Positions 1-13,200 are shown, counted from the stretch's first letter. The stretch: 64,000 bases of DNA from Channa striata (GCA_033026295.1 CM065175.1:14397837-14461836), one strand, 5' to 3'. Notes: a model not told the origin generated them from the letters alone. Program-made: numbers and translations.

Positions 1-2657
1 AAAAAAAAACACTCCTACTTCCATCTTCTGTTTCACCTGCTTTCCACATCCTACTGTCTTCTCCTTCATCTCCCTCAGTCTCCATAAAGGGATGCTCAAG
101 AATACACTCTGCAATTCTCTCTTCACAAACTTATCCACATCTTAATTAAAGGTTTTATGGGTTTCATTTTGTATTCCTCTTCGGTTATCTTATCTAAATG
201 CTATAATGGAAGGCAATTTTCTAAATCTGAAGAGAAAAACTGCATTTTTGGAACAACAGCAACAGCATAATGTTATGAAGATATTTGTGGGCTGCTCTAT
301 CTGCCAAATGAGGAGATTGCAGTGTCTTTCATCCAGTTCTAATCAACCCTGAACATGTGGGGAAACTAATCGTGTTTTTCTATTTGCAAAACAGCAGCTT
401 CACCTCTGAGTGGGACAGTATACTGGATAGAACAGATTATAGCCTTAACTGTACAACAACAGGTCAAATGTACTAAATGTGCATCTTTTATTTTTAATGG
501 TGTATGAATATTTAACTGCAAAGGTCATTTGAAAAAAAAAAAAGGAAAAACCCCACAGTGGAAATCAATAAATATATATTTTTTAATGGAAACCTGGGTA
601 AAGCATTTCACCAAACTGCTATAAATTACCCTGAACTTAATCTCTTGAGCACCCTGCCAGGGAGAGAAAGCAGAAATTCCTTACAACCTTAATTGTATAT
701 GAGAGTTTTTATGCATGTGTGCATGGCTGCATTTGTGTATTCCTAATTTTCTGTTGTGAGCCCTTTGTTAAGCCGTTTGCACTGTTGACTGTACTTTTTG
801 TACAGACATGAATATGACTTGATTCCAGGAGGATTTATGTGTGCATTATGGGTTTATGCAACTAAAAAGGCATCTTTCATTCTGCCATGCTCATAATTTT
901 AATTTCTAAGTCAAGAAACATGAAAACAGGAATTAAAAAACAGGCTTCCACTGTGACTGGATGTGCGCCAGCATACTTTGAGCCAATTTTTTTTTCCCTT
1001 CCTCAGCTTTTTTCTTTATCCAACAGTAAAACGTTTTAACTGGGGGTGATTGTGCAGACCTATCTGTCAAGGGTTTTAGGGAGACCAATGGTGTTACCAT
1101 GGTGTTCGCACCCCTCTCTGTGTTGTAAACAGGAGCCAGTGATTCCCCATTGGTGTGATTTTGCATGCGGGTTGGAGAGAGAAAGCGGTTGGCCCCCCAT
1201 ATGCATTCCATCACCGTCACCCTAAGGGTCCACTGCTGGAGCTTTATATCGACACATGGAGGCAAGGATGGACAGACTGGATTTGGGGCAAAGCAAAGGA
1301 TGGGGGTATTAGACAGAGGGGGATCAGAAGAATATGTTGAGGTGCATGAGAGAAAGGTTTGCATCCAGGAAATACAGTACAGATGAAAACGAATGCAGGG
1401 AATTAGGAGGAAGGGAAACCGAGTTTCAAGTGTACAAAAGCAATAAGATTTTTTCTTTAAAAAAAGGCAGAGTGGGATTAAATACTTTGAAGCTATAGAT
1501 ATCTGAATTTACATAGCAGATGTTGCAAAATATTACCCAGGATGATTGCTCCACTGTAGCCTTAGGGGAGATGGAGTCCTTTGCATGAGACTTCAAAATT
1601 CAGCCCAAGACAACCACAAGCAGCACAATCTAACATCAGTAGCTTCACCAGGAAAGTGTTATCTGTGTGCTCGGCGGCCTTAGTGAGGCCCCATACGGAG
1701 CCCCGAGTTAGTGATAGGGCCATTTTGATGAGCAGTCACGGTGCAGTGTGAGTTCGAGGCAAGCTGGTATAGCTCAGAAGATGGTGTCTTATCTGGCTTG
1801 ATTTTTTTTATTTACTTTTTGGCATCCAATCCTTTTATCTGTGATCTAACCTGCAATGACGAGATAAAGCTGTGCTGACTTTTCCATAAATGCACTTATC
1901 AGAGCTGTACAAGCTCTCCAATGCCAATGAGATCGGCAGGATGATCACTTAGCATTCAGTATGCATGGCTTCACCTGCACTGCCCTGTGTTTCACACACT
2001 CTTGCCCACAGATACACAAACACCGAAACAAGCGCACACATACACCTACAGTACATGAACTTGTATACAAAGCATAGAGGCACGCACACACAAACACACT
2101 TTTCCACTTGTGTTGCTGTGTCTACAGGCTATTCACAATAATAGCTTGGGCTTTCAGCCCTAAGTGTGTTTTTTTCTGTTCCAATCATACAATAGTGCCT
2201 GCTGAGCTGGCAAGTAAGAATATCAAACAGCAAATGCAATTCCTGAGAGCCGTCTGCACCAACACCAACTTGTAACATGAATTTTTCATCATTTGGTGTG
2301 GTAATATTACCTCATTAGAGTACTCAGGCAGCCATTCAATAAGCGTGGTCATTCTCCCTGCCAAGACTGGATCAGTGGTTGTATCAGAACAGCTCAATTC
2401 ATTCTTCCCTCTGCACACACAAGTGTCTGCACACACTCTTTTGTATATTTTTGTGCTTCAAAATGCACTGTGGGTCATGTGCACATGAGACATATAATGG
2501 AAACGTCCTGGGAGTACTGTATTTATGCGAAGTCAAATATGTCAAATATGACCTCAAACACATACTCAACATCTGTCACACACACACAGATTCTCCAAGT
2601 TTCGCTCTGTCTCTGACTCCCAAATTGTCGCTTTCATTCATCTTTCTGCCCATGCAG
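1..2657. other. No recognisable gene
   Basis: AT-rich sequence with a pyrimidine tract at 10-78 and CA-rich stretches near 2030-2100. A splice-like AG at 78 is followed by stops in all frames before any usable donor. Probably an intron of the + strand gene ending at 5685, if that gene is real. Confidence 0.5.
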
Positions 2658-2754
2658 GGATCAAAAGGCATCAGACACGGCGTGAGAAGTGTGCGGAGAA
2701 CTGCGAATTATCACCCCAATTCTGACTTAAATACAAATATTTCAGTAAGTCTTG
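2658..2754 (+). CDS. Putative internal coding exon of an unidentified gene
   Basis: A strong pyrimidine tract ends in CCCATGCAG at 2657. Only phase 0 is open, giving GSKGIRHGVRSVRRT then ANYHPNSDLNTNIS; the other two frames hit stops. Two donors exist: CA|GTAAGT after 2744 (better consensus, phase 0) and TTG|GTAAAT after 2754 (phase 1). The second is compatible with the next exon at 5253, so I give that end. I recognise no protein family. No partner exon upstream was found in 1-2657. Confidence 0.35.
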
Positions 2755-3270
2755 GTAAATCTAAGATACTCCAATCTGGTATATTCATTTCTTCACCAAC
2801 TCTGCAGTGTTGTGCTCACTTCCAGCCGACAGCTGCTAGCTCTTTTAGTGGGTTGAGCCCAGAGTCGTGGTGGAGTCAGGAGCAAAAAACATTTTCACCT
2901 GGCTGCTGTTTATTCGTAGGATGAAAACATTACGAGTTGGGACACTGAAGATATGCAGCATCTAGCAGGTGTTCTGGACACGTGGTAAAGAAGGACTAGC
3001 TGGTTATTTATGAATTTTTCTGGCTGAGAAAATATTTACATGTCTTAACTGCTGTGTTTGCTGCAGGAGTATGTTGTTGTTTTTGTCTCTAGTCAACATT
3101 CAGTGTGTGTGTGTAATTTTTTTAATTTATGGAAGCAAAGAAGCCGTAACATGAAATACATTTATTTTGTGACAAAAGCCGCAATAACACGGGTTTTAGA
3201 AATAAACTTATTTTTAAATAACATAAGTAGTCTCCTGAAGCATGGTTTGGGAGGCCAATTAACAATGCTT

Positions 3271-3314
3271 GAGTGAGTGAGTGAGTGAGTGAATGAGTGA
3301 GTGAGTGAGTGAGT
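3271..3314. repeat. (GAGT)n microsatellite
   Basis: Eleven units of GAGT with one changed to GAAT near the middle. Confidence 0.95.
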
Positions 3315-3451
3315 CTGGAATCATGAAGTAGTAGTGTTTTTAGTGTTGTTAGGATTTAGTGGCATATTGAGAAAAAAGCTTGTCCTAATAGAAAGTGAGT
3401 AGCACAGCACAGAAAAAGGATTAAGTGACATCTCAAACACATCATATGAAT

Positions 3452-4790
3452 TTTTTTTATTCAACTTTATTTAGAATCACCAATTACCAACATTTACAAA
3501 AAAATACATCTCATAGCACTTTATATAATAAAGTCAAGACTATACAGACATTTAGAAAAAAAAAACAACAATTCCCCTTTGAGCAGCCATAAGCAAGAGT
3601 GGAGAGGAAAAACTCCCTTCAACGGAAGAAACCTCCAACAGAACCAGGCTCAGGGTGGACGGCCATCTGCCTTGACCGGTTGGGCTGAGTGGAAAGTGGA
3701 GAGAGAAAACAACAGAGCAAAAAAAGCAACAACAAATCATTTGACAGGTTGGTAGGACCAGTAGCTGCACACTAGAGGACACACAGCACCAAAGCTGTGG
3801 ACACCTTAAGACAGGGACAGACAGAGGGAGACACAGAGGGAGAAGAACAACTGCGGGAGAACGAAGACAGAGTAAATGTCATACAGTGGTGACATATAAA
3901 TGTGGGCTGAGAGGAGAAAAGTGTCTCAGTGCATCAGGGGTTGGTCCCCCAGCAGTCTGAGCCTAGAGCAGCAGGACTATAACCAACTATAAGCTTCATC
4001 AAAGAGGAAGGTTTTGAGCCTAGTCTTAAAGGTGGAGAGGGTGTCTGCTTCCCGAATCTGGACTGGGAGCTGGGAGCCCAATATCTTAGCTGTTCCCAGC
4101 ACTGCACTCTTCTGGACAGAGATCTCAGATGTTGTTCCTGGAATCTGCTGGAGCCATTCTCCTAGTTTAGGGGTCACAGCCCCCAGTGCTCCTATCACCA
4201 CAGGTACCACCTTCACCTTCCACACCCTTTCTATCCTTTTTTTTAGCCCTTGGTATTTCTCGAGCTTCTCGTGTTCCTTCTGCCTGATGTTGCTATCGCT
4301 TGGCATTGCCACATCTACCACTACAGCCTCGTTCTCCTGTTTGTCCACAACTACTATGTCGGGTTGGTTGGCCATGACCAGTTTGTCAGTCTGTGTCTGG
4401 AAGTCCCACAGTATATTAGCTCTGTCATTATCAACCACCTTTGGAGTTGTGCCCCATCTTGACTTTGGGACTTCTATCCCATGCTCGGCACAGATGTTCA
4501 TCATATGATGTTATGGCGTTCCATGTATGCTCTTGCCTGCTTGCATTTTGCATCTTTCTGTTATGTGCTGGGTTGTTTCAGGGGCACAGCCTGCACCTGG
4601 GGTCCTGCCTGGTGTGATAGACCCAGCCTCTTTCGATCTTGTACTCAGAGCCTGCTACTGTGCTGCTAGGATTAGTGCTTCCGTGCTGACTTTCAGTCCA
4701 GCTTTTCCAGACTAGTAGGATTTTTCGATATCAGCCACTTCTTCATCTGCCGATGATACACACCGTGCAGGGTCTATCTCCTAACTTTTG
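3452..4790 (-). mobile_element. 3' end of a non-LTR retrotransposon (LINE), degraded
   Basis: On the minus strand the remnant of the ORF runs from about 4790 to 3977. Early parts include YHTRQDPRCRLC, a cysteine-histidine knuckle; 3977-4504 is an open frame of 175 codons with QPDIVVVDKQ, AVVVDVAMPSDS and KYQGL. The PD...D spacing is that of the restriction-like endonuclease of R2/R4-type elements. It ends TLSTFKTRLKTFLF, a tail common at the end of fish L2/CR1-type ORFs. The 3' UTR includes GGTCAAGGCAGATGGCC and ends AAATAAAGTTGAATAAAA at 3452. The upstream part of the ORF is interrupted by stops, so it is inactive. Confidence 0.85.
3977..4504 (-). pseudogene. C-terminal fragment of LINE ORF with restriction-like endonuclease motif
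   Basis: Open frame of 175 codons starting at an internal Met in the LINE copy. Contains PDIVVVDKQ and VVVDVAMPSDSNIRQKEHEK, then VVPVVIGALGAVTPKLGEWL and QQIPGTTSEISVQKSAVLGT, a block repeated many times in fish genomes. The reverse transcriptase domain is absent. Not a host gene. Confidence 0.8.
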
Positions 4791-5252
4791 AATGCACATG
4801 TCCAACTGTTCAGTGTTTCAGGACTTTTTGCATAACATGCTGTTCTCTAACAAGAGAATTAACCTAAAAAATCACATGACTCATGGATTATGTCTGATCC
4901 ATGATTCAACCACTACATGTTCTGGTTCAAATACAATTTGTATTTAAACATTTCTCTTCATCATGCTGTTCAAATTTTGACACCATGAGACCAAGATGAC
5001 ACCTAACAATTGACAAATTATTGAGACGTTGAGATTTTTACTCGTAATTCATCCACCACTGTTGTTAGTTTTTGTTTCAACAAATTGCTTGAGATGAAGA
5101 AATTACAATTTCAAGCTTCTACTTAAATGCTCTACTTTCATAATATAATATCACTGTAGCCCAAACTTTTTACATTTTCCATAAATTTCACCCGAAAGTC
5201 AATTATTCCCAATATTTTATACAGATTAATGTGTGTGTGTGTGTTTCAACAG

Positions 5253-5300
5253 GTCTTAATCCAAATTACATGACTTTACCACAAGATACACAGGGATTTG
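5253..5300 (+). CDS. Putative penultimate coding exon, same unidentified gene
   Basis: Flanked by TTTCAACAG and TTTG|GTAAGA, both strong. Only phase 1 is open, reading LNPNYMTLPQDTQGF between split glycine codons. Its 3' phase (1) matches the exon at 5594. NYMTL resembles a tyrosine-based signalling or sorting motif, which would suit a receptor tail, but this is a guess. Confidence 0.4.
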
Positions 5301-5593
5301 GTAAGATCAGCATCTGTTCAGAGGCAGGGACAGAAAAAAACATTTTTCCCTCTTTTTGTCATTCCTGTATCAAGTGCAGCATGAAGTGCTGCTGCAGACA
5401 ATTTTTTTCTCATAAGCTTTTTTTTTGCATGTAAATGTCAAATATATTGTAGGAACAAGTCCCACATATTTGTGCTCTCATAAGCCCCCAAATCCTTTAT
5501 CACTGTTGTTGTCATGTATGCTTTGCCCAACGTTGTTTGTTGCCCAGCCCCCAGCCCACACTATGTTTCTCATAGTAATCATCTTATTTACAG

Positions 5594-5685
5594 GTTACGG
5601 TCCCATAAAAACTGCCTCTTCTGATCTCAGTGACAAGAATTCCTTACGTCGAGGCGTTACCTTTTATGATGGAATCACTCCCTGA
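5594..5685 (+). CDS. Putative last coding exon, same unidentified gene
   Basis: Acceptor CTTATTTACAG at 5593. Phase 1 gives 30 codons including the stop: YGPIKTASSDLSDKNSLRRG then VTFYDGITP and TGA at 5683-5685. The other two phases meet stops after 4 and 10 codons. Serine-rich and basic, suggestive of a cytoplasmic C-terminus. No close AATAAA follows. The gene family is unknown to me; not a match to the KIRREL or APLP1 C-termini that I know. Confidence 0.42.
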
Positions 5686-6963
5686 TTAACCAGTCTGAGG
5701 CATCGGCTGCAGCCTGCCATCTCTGACTTCCCCCAACCGTCATCACACCCAGTCCTACAGCACGCTGCACAGCTTCTGTTTGCCTCATGCTAAGACCCAA
5801 AGCTGGCACAAACCCGTTTAACAACAAGAGGCTTCTGCGTTGTAATGCTTAATGTTCAGCAAGACAATTAGGCCAGAATCTGAGCATATAGGGGCTCAAA
5901 AAGATTCCCCTCTTTTATCTTCACCAAATCCATTTCAAACTGATGAGAGCATCGTCAAGTAATATGGTTATACAGCTTTCTGGAAAGGATTTTTTTTCCC
6001 CCAGCACTTACTAAGATTTTATGTTTTGAGTATGACATGAAACGACAGAGGGGAAGAAAGAAATTTGCATAATGAAGCCTTCCTTCAAATCCAATGGTGA
6101 TTAATGTCTGATGGAAATTTTTTGATATAGTATATGCTTTGCGCTTGTGAAGTGATCATCTTTGCTGCCACACCGTATGAAACATCACCGTCTCCTCATA
6201 GCACATGAACGAAATCTATAGCAAGTCACAAAAGGAAATAGAAAGGTTTGTTTTAAGGAGGAATTGTGTTCAGCAACCATAGCTGCCTGCATCTTGGCCT
6301 CTGTCAACCTTACTGCTTTGGTCCTGTTTCCCAGCCCCTCTCCCTGCTCCAATATGATAAGATTTACTGGCATGTCCAAATGGGTAATCTTGTTTATTCA
6401 CTGTAGCTTTTGGATCGCAACATCACCAGGAGAATTAAAGCCTCTGAATCTCAGCAGGAGGTCAAGCAGAAAAAAGGAAATGTAGTTTTCTATCTCTATT
6501 CTGCCTCTGTGTTGGTGTTCATTAGTGTAGTAAAAACTGATATTATTTTCAACGCGGCTTACTCTCATATTCCCTCCTCTTTTGTTGATCTGACTGTGTA
6601 TCTTTCTCTTCCCTAAGCACTTCAACCCTGCATCCCCCTTTGTGCATGGATGTGTGTGTGCAGCATGTGTGTGCCTGTGTTTGTAAGAGAAAGAGAAAGT
6701 GAGTAGGAGAAGTACAAGTTCTCTGCTGGATGTTGCTTCTGTTTCTAAACTGTGCTGGTCCAACAGCCGCATTTCTGACTTCTGGAATCCATGTCATTGA
6801 TCTAACCGGCAAATTTCTAAATTGCCACTAAATTATTTAATTGATCAGTTGAAAAAGCCCAGCAGTATTTGGGCCAGAAGGGGCAACAGAGCTGACATCC
6901 TGCAGGGATAAGCAGGGAGGTGTGGTCTGTCACATGAGCATGCTCTCTCTCCCTCGCCCCTCT

Positions 6964-6979
6964 CCCCCCCCCCCCCCCC
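6964..6979. repeat. C homopolymer
   Basis: Sixteen C residues within a CT-rich stretch, flanked by CTCT on both sides. A similar run of about 12 C residues lies at 13877-13888. Confidence 0.9.
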
Positions 6980-7662
6980 TCTCCGAGAGATCTTCAATTA
7001 TAAGAGGCTTGCACTGCTTTTGCATCCCCCATCAATCCTTCACCTCCATCCAGATAAGCCCAGGCCTTTACCACTTGCTCCTATGAGGCAAATCTGCAGA
7101 CACTTGATCTCATGCTTTTTCACCCCAAATCCTCTTTGCAGATCATTCTGTTAGAGACATTTGACATACTGTGTGACAATCTATGTTACACTATTGACAC
7201 TGTGCTTCTCTTATCCTCAAACTTTTTAAGGTAAAGATCAACCCGCATCTTAGCTTATCTGCATTTATCTGATGCTGTGATATAGGTTGACCTTAATCTG
7301 GGAAACAATTTTACCATCCTTCTTAAGCACAGCATGAAAACAGTCCGAGCCGAGCATATGTAACCTTGAGAATTTAGACAGCAGCAACATGTAACGGCAA
7401 CAACACATCTTTAAGACGGCAGGGCACTCGTCGCGCAGCAAACAGCGCGTGTTTCTGTCCTCTTGGGTCTGACAATCTCTCCCATCAGTGAAGCAGTTGA
7501 CTAACAAAATCAATTCAACAGGAAGAAAGAAACAAACTGCGTGGACGAGAAGTCTTAGGTGACAGAGAGCTTTTATTTGCTCTCTTTCACAAGTTCACCT
7601 CCTAATAGATGAGACATCAAGATACCTACAGGGAATTGTTTGGTGTGGTGTGTATGCTTGCA

Positions 7663-7684
7663 TGTGTGTGTGTGTGTGTGTGTG
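7663..7684. repeat. (TG)n microsatellite
   Basis: About eleven perfect TG units, followed by a G-rich stretch (7703-7742). Confidence 0.9.
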
Positions 7685-10030
7685 GTTCATGTGGGTTTGT
7701 GGATGTGTGGGGACGGAGGGGTAGGGGGTGGGATGGGGAGGCAGGTTGTATGTGATTGCATCAGCCATAGTGCTGAATGTGGATTCCTGGATTTTACTCA
7801 CGTATAGTGGGGCCATTGAAAGGAAACAGGTGGCAGAGTACAGCGGGGGTGAGGGAGGGGGCTATTGTAATTAATGCTGCAGATGCTGCTTTCTGCAGCG
7901 CATCTGGGCAGCGCTCTCATTTCCGAAAATCTCCTCCAAATTCTCTGCAAATCCCTGCAGGGCTTCAGAATCAGTTTCTTGACCGTCACCTCTTCCTCAC
8001 TGCTGTAAAGCATACCTCCTCCTGAATCTTTCTTTTTCTGCATCTAATTCTCAGCATTATTTCGTCTCCTCTGATCTCCTTCTCATATATTTGCTAGTAT
8101 CCTACCCAAAAAGTCCCTTAATTCTCTAGGCCTCTGCAACCCCCCACTTAAATTTCAACTCAACTCCTCACACCTCCCAGATCCACACACCTTTGCATAG
8201 TTCAGCAGACCAATGGCATGTGTTTGTGCAGTCACAGTGGTAGGAAGCCCAGTCTCCTCTGATTACAGTGTGCTCAGGATTAGAGGGAATATGCTCTAAC
8301 ATATTCAGTCTGCTATTATGCTGATATCCCCTGACGCGGCTTCACAGGAGCACCACAGCCAGGGCAGGACGACGCATCACTGCAAGCGGCATGCAAAGCA
8401 CCAGGTGGAATTTGGCATCAGAACTGGCCAAATGAGACTACAGGGGGTTGAGTTCTTATTCAGCAGAAGGAAGGAAATAGACTAAGTTTGTACGGATTAA
8501 AGTAAAAGTGTTAGACCCTTTTACATAAAACATGGGGCAATTTAGAGGGCTAGAAGAATAACGGAAATCATATACTGTATGCAATATGATCTGCTCTTTC
8601 CACTCCTGTCATTTTCTGAAATTGCAACATGCGATACTTTCAGGAGGAAAAAAGTAGACATATTTTGATTTGCATTCATTCACACATCAAGGGCACATTA
8701 AAATAAGGGCAAAGAATTCAACAATCTTCTGAATTTTCTCCCCTCTTATCTCCCTCAGCTCGGCAAGCTCTGTGCCAGCGGAATGCTGGGAAAAAAAGGC
8801 ATCTTTGCATAAAATAGCAAGCGAGCAAAATCTAAAACAGTTGGTGAGGAACTCTAAATAATCACGGTGCTTTTGGAGATGAATGCATTAGCATAACTTA
8901 GTCCCAGCGAAGTAATCACTCATCTCAGGGTGAGAAGATCCCCTCCAGGCTCATCTCACTCCTGCTGCTTGTAGCCCCCTGAGTTCATCCTTGCCAGAAT
9001 GAGTGACCCCCTGAGACTGAGGGGTAGATAGGACACGTGGCATAGATGAACAACTTTCAGACCCCCATTGGTTTGTAGCAAAGTGCCTTTGGCAAGAGAT
9101 GAAATCATAAGAAAAGACAAATGAATACAGTGCAAAGCGTTGTTTGTTCTGTGTTGTACAAATGAAGCTTTGACCAGGTCAGAATGTGTTCATCGTGGGG
9201 AGTTTACGGAGAAGAGCGAAACATTGTGAGAATGTGATATTTAACATATATAAAAGCATAGTTCAGTTTATGATTTTTGCTTTTTTTGTCTAATCCTTGT
9301 TGTGGGATAACTGTACATAACTGTGGATAACGGGGGACAATGTCAATGGTGTTGATGTTTATTTTTTGTGCATTGACTATTAAACGTTTTAGGAAAATTC
9401 AGTGTGATTTTTTCCTTTAAAAATGAAAAGTACCTAACAAAACAGGTAAGTAACATCGTGAAACTTCTAGGCAAAACATCCATTTAGAGCTAAAATACTT
9501 ATACTTATTTTCAGTGGTAGCGTGAGCCCAATATAACCAAATCTTTTTTAAGTGGCCATTTAAATTAGCTTTGAATCAAAGCACCAAATTTCATGGTTCA
9601 GAAGCTAGAAGTTATCTATGACACAATAAGCTGCAAACCAGAAAGGGTGAACCAGCATTTAAATGATTAGATGCACATCAAAAATAAACAAAAATAGAAG
9701 AACGGAAGCTTTATCTAAACAGTTAAAGCTTCATAGCATATGGAAGCCTACACTTTACTGGATAAGGCACAACACCGAAAGTCTCCTGACAGGGAACTTG
9801 CACAGTTTTATTCACAAATCACATAACAGGCTGCTGAACAACCAAAATATGCAAAACTGGAAAAAAAAATTACAATTATTAAAGCAGTGCAGACTCACAT
9901 GCAGCTGACTGTGTGGACAGAAGCTGCTACCGAACAGCTTGAGAGTCCAGCCAAACAAGATGGGCCGTCAGTGTGTAATGCTGAAATGCTCACAGACAGC
10001 AAAGTTGGCTGCCAAAATACACCGAAGACT

Positions 10031-10031
10031 A

Positions 10032-10063
<32 letters not shown>

Positions 10064-10070
10064 GAAAGAC
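10031..10070. repeat. (AAAG)n microsatellite
   Basis: About nine AAAG units, last units imperfect (AGAG). Confidence 0.95.
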
Positions 10071-10200
10071 AAAGGCTGTGTCCAAAATCATTTACTATAT
10101 AGTCTGCTGGCTATTTTGTAATAGTGTTTCAATGTTAAGTGTGTAAATCTATTCACTATATAGAAAATATCCCACAATGCATCTGGGTCCCTCTGAGGTC
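10070..10200. repeat. Possible MITE-like fragment
   Basis: Carries GTGTCCAAAATCATTTACTA and later CACTATATAGAAAATATCCC followed by ACAATGCATC, phrases common to short non-autonomous transposons in fish. No matching inverted end was found nearby, so the extent is uncertain. Confidence 0.3.
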
Positions 10201-13200
10201 CCAGGAATAGGTTAAAGTATGTTGGACAGGTTGTGATAAGTGAAGGGCACAATAATTAACTGGAGCCAAACAATTATGTACCGTTGGTGTAACAACCCTT
10301 CAAATTAGAAAAACGAAATAAATCAGGTCACTTCCCTTGAATTTAATTCAAATGACCTCAAGCTCTAACGTAAATGAGGAATATCCTTTTAAATGTAGTT
10401 CAAATCTTCATGTTCAGTTTTTTCTCTTCATTTCTGTGTAAGTTTATGGGCTCATGTGTTCATCCTTTATGAGAGTTGGTTTCATCGTTAGTCTGTCTGT
10501 CTTTGTCTTAGTTTAGTCTTAGTGATGTCTAATTTCAGTCAGTCAGGTTCAGTGGGATTCACCCTTTTCCAAGTTAAATTATGTAGTTGTGAAGGCCCAC
10601 CGTACTGGTGCACCATCACCAGAGAGATGAAGAAACGTAGAGCTCCTTCCCGCTCAAGAAAACATCCAGGTCCCATGACGGCTCGCCATCTTCTTCGTCA
10701 AGGAGAGAATCCAAAATCCAGTTGGCTCAAGGGATCGCAAAAACCTGGTCTGTATAACAACAAAAGTTGCTGTTCACAGTCCCAAAAGCCTTGTCTTCTA
10801 TGGCCATATGAAATATTATAATTAAAAGCAAGTAATTCATTTCCCTTTTTACAAGGTTAACAGTAAGGAAATGCTCCAAATACACACATTTCTGAAAAAT
10901 TTCATACACAGTACAAGTTTATGTATTATTCACATTCCAGGTACATATTTATGTAAATTATGTAACTGATGCACACTCTCTAGAACTTTAGCACTCAGTT
11001 CTTAGTGGTAAAAGTAGAATGACGGTCTACAAAACCCAAGACACACACATTCAACGTAACAAGTGCTCACAATTAGCATCAATCCTGCATCAGCTGCACT
11101 AACTATAGCTGCAAATTCACTTACCAAGGCAGTCCAAAAGTGAATATTAATATACAAAAATGTCCGTGGATCATCTGAATTGGTTCAGCGACCTGCAAAA
11201 CTAAGCACTGAAAACAACTTTGAGTCTTTATCTAAATAAACTCAAAAAGTGGAGTAAATACTTTCTTGTAACAATCCCACAAAATGGCCGTCATACAGTG
11301 GTTAGCAACGATGCAGCATGAGTGAACGAGGGTCTATTCCACTGTTAGTGTTAATAACCTTATTTTTATATTGGTCCAACGGCACTTGTTGCATTTTTTT
11401 GTGGACAAACTTCATTTCCTTGTTTGTGAATCGCTGCTAATGGTGACCTGAAGTCACTTTCTAACATGGGTTGGAGTTCTGACATTCTCCTGGGTTCGTC
11501 TGGAGGCGATGCATGTGAGAAAGTAAATGTCCAAGTGAAACGCGCCCGACGCTCTCCGGACTTTATCCTTCCAGCCCTCTAGTACATTCCACTCCGAAAG
11601 AATGGACGAGTTGATGACGTTTCTATCAGAAAGAAGTCTGTAAATAAAACGCTGTTTCCCATTCCCACAATGTCAGAGGCTGAAATATTCTAACATTGTC
11701 TGGATTTCACATGTGAATCAGGCTTAAGCAGGTTAGTCTTAGAAACACAGCAGTACTTTGAACAAGCCAGCTCCTTTTTGTTTGGGTCATTTACATACTT
11801 TTGTTCGAAACCCTTAACAAAGTTCTGCGACGATACCTAGCCAAGTAGTTTACATCAGTTTCCAGTTTTTACTTTTAATTCAGTGTAATTTGATTCAGCC
11901 CATGGCAGCAAGAACGACCTACTGGGAATCAGGGGAATACTGTAAAGGAAATGTACTAGTTAATAATGTGAATCATTGCTTCTAGTCAAGAAATTTGTTC
12001 TTTTAAATGAATAGCAGCTTGAACATTTTGTTTGGTTATCATACTTGTGATTTCTTGAACAAACATTCATTAAAATGATCCATTAATTCAGCAATATTTT
12101 GAGAAATGCATTTAACAAGAGAATAAGGCCTTCGTATGGTGTATCAAGGAACACTGCTTAATGTATTTCTCCTCTTTTTTCTTCTGACATTTCTCAAGGA
12201 GTCAAAAATCGCTAAAAGCAGCTTTGAAGGACAAAGTCAGACAGATAAAGGGACTTCTATCTCAAAATGTTGTGCGTTTTATTTTAAAAATGTAACTGCT
12301 GGGACATTGCTGCAAGCCAACATGCCCCGCAAATACCGTGACAGTGTTATTGAAAGCTGATGTGCTCCTACGTGGAGAAGAACAATTGGTAAAAGTAAGA
12401 GTAGTTCTCAAAACTTTTTACAGTTTTTTATTTTTTTATTTAAAAATGTTGCTGTTGAGCTTTTCAGATTTCCTTCATGCTTTCAGCACAACAAACTCTG
12501 GCACTGCTTGCACTGTACAGGGGCGATCTACAACAAAATGTGGATTGAAGAGAAAAGGTTTTGCTGTCAAGCCATCTGAGCTGTGTCTTTATGCCTCTGT
12601 GTTCATGTGGGTAATGGTAGCAAAAAAATCCAATTGAAGTTGCCTTTAAGTTGGATTCCAAAGAATCAGAAGGAGGCTAAAAGTGAATATTTCTATTGGA
12701 GCTTTAGTCTTAAGCAATACAAAGCTCATTCAGACTTAACTGACAGAGGTCTTGAGTATTTCAGTGTCAGAAAGACTTCCACATATGGATTTATATCATG
12801 TGGCACATACAGATTTATCTCATAAAATGCTTTCAAATGTTGCACAATATGATATATTTCTTAGTTTTTTTTCCCTCCCATTGATTTTATGGTATAGTGG
12901 TATATGAAAAAAACAAAAGATAAAACACATTCAACGGGGCAGTATGTTTAATCTTTTGCCCCTCTTAATCAGAAACAATTTTGGTTTAGTAGTTTTTTTT
13001 AAAAAAAGAAGAATGTTTTTGACTATCTCTGGGTTTGCAAGCGTCACAAGCTTTTGTACCATGGAGATCTTGACCAGTTGGTGAATTCAAGGTCCAAAAC
13101 AAACACAACCCTGACAACTACACATGCACACAATGACATGGTATACAAGCAGCCAAGTATGCACGCACGTCAAAAAATAAGCTGTATAAAAGAATCTGCT

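Noticed and set aside
79..170. Possible exon after the pyrimidine tract at 10-78
   Set aside because: All three frames meet stops before the only plausible donor.
2379..2924. Open frame of 181 codons on the + strand
   Set aside because: Only the part after the acceptor at 2657 looks exonic; the rest is CA-rich or pyrimidine-rich sequence with no protein features.
2807..2924. Possible exon after CCAACTCTGCAG at 2806
   Set aside because: It would leave an intron of about 50-60 bases after the 2658 exon and the frame runs to a stop with no recognisable content.
3271..3314. Direct repeats as a possible CRISPR or satellite
   Set aside because: Simple GAGT microsatellite; no spacer structure, and the genome is vertebrate.
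4014..4508. Open frame of 164 codons on the + strand
   Set aside because: It is the antisense shadow of the LINE open frame at 3977-4504.
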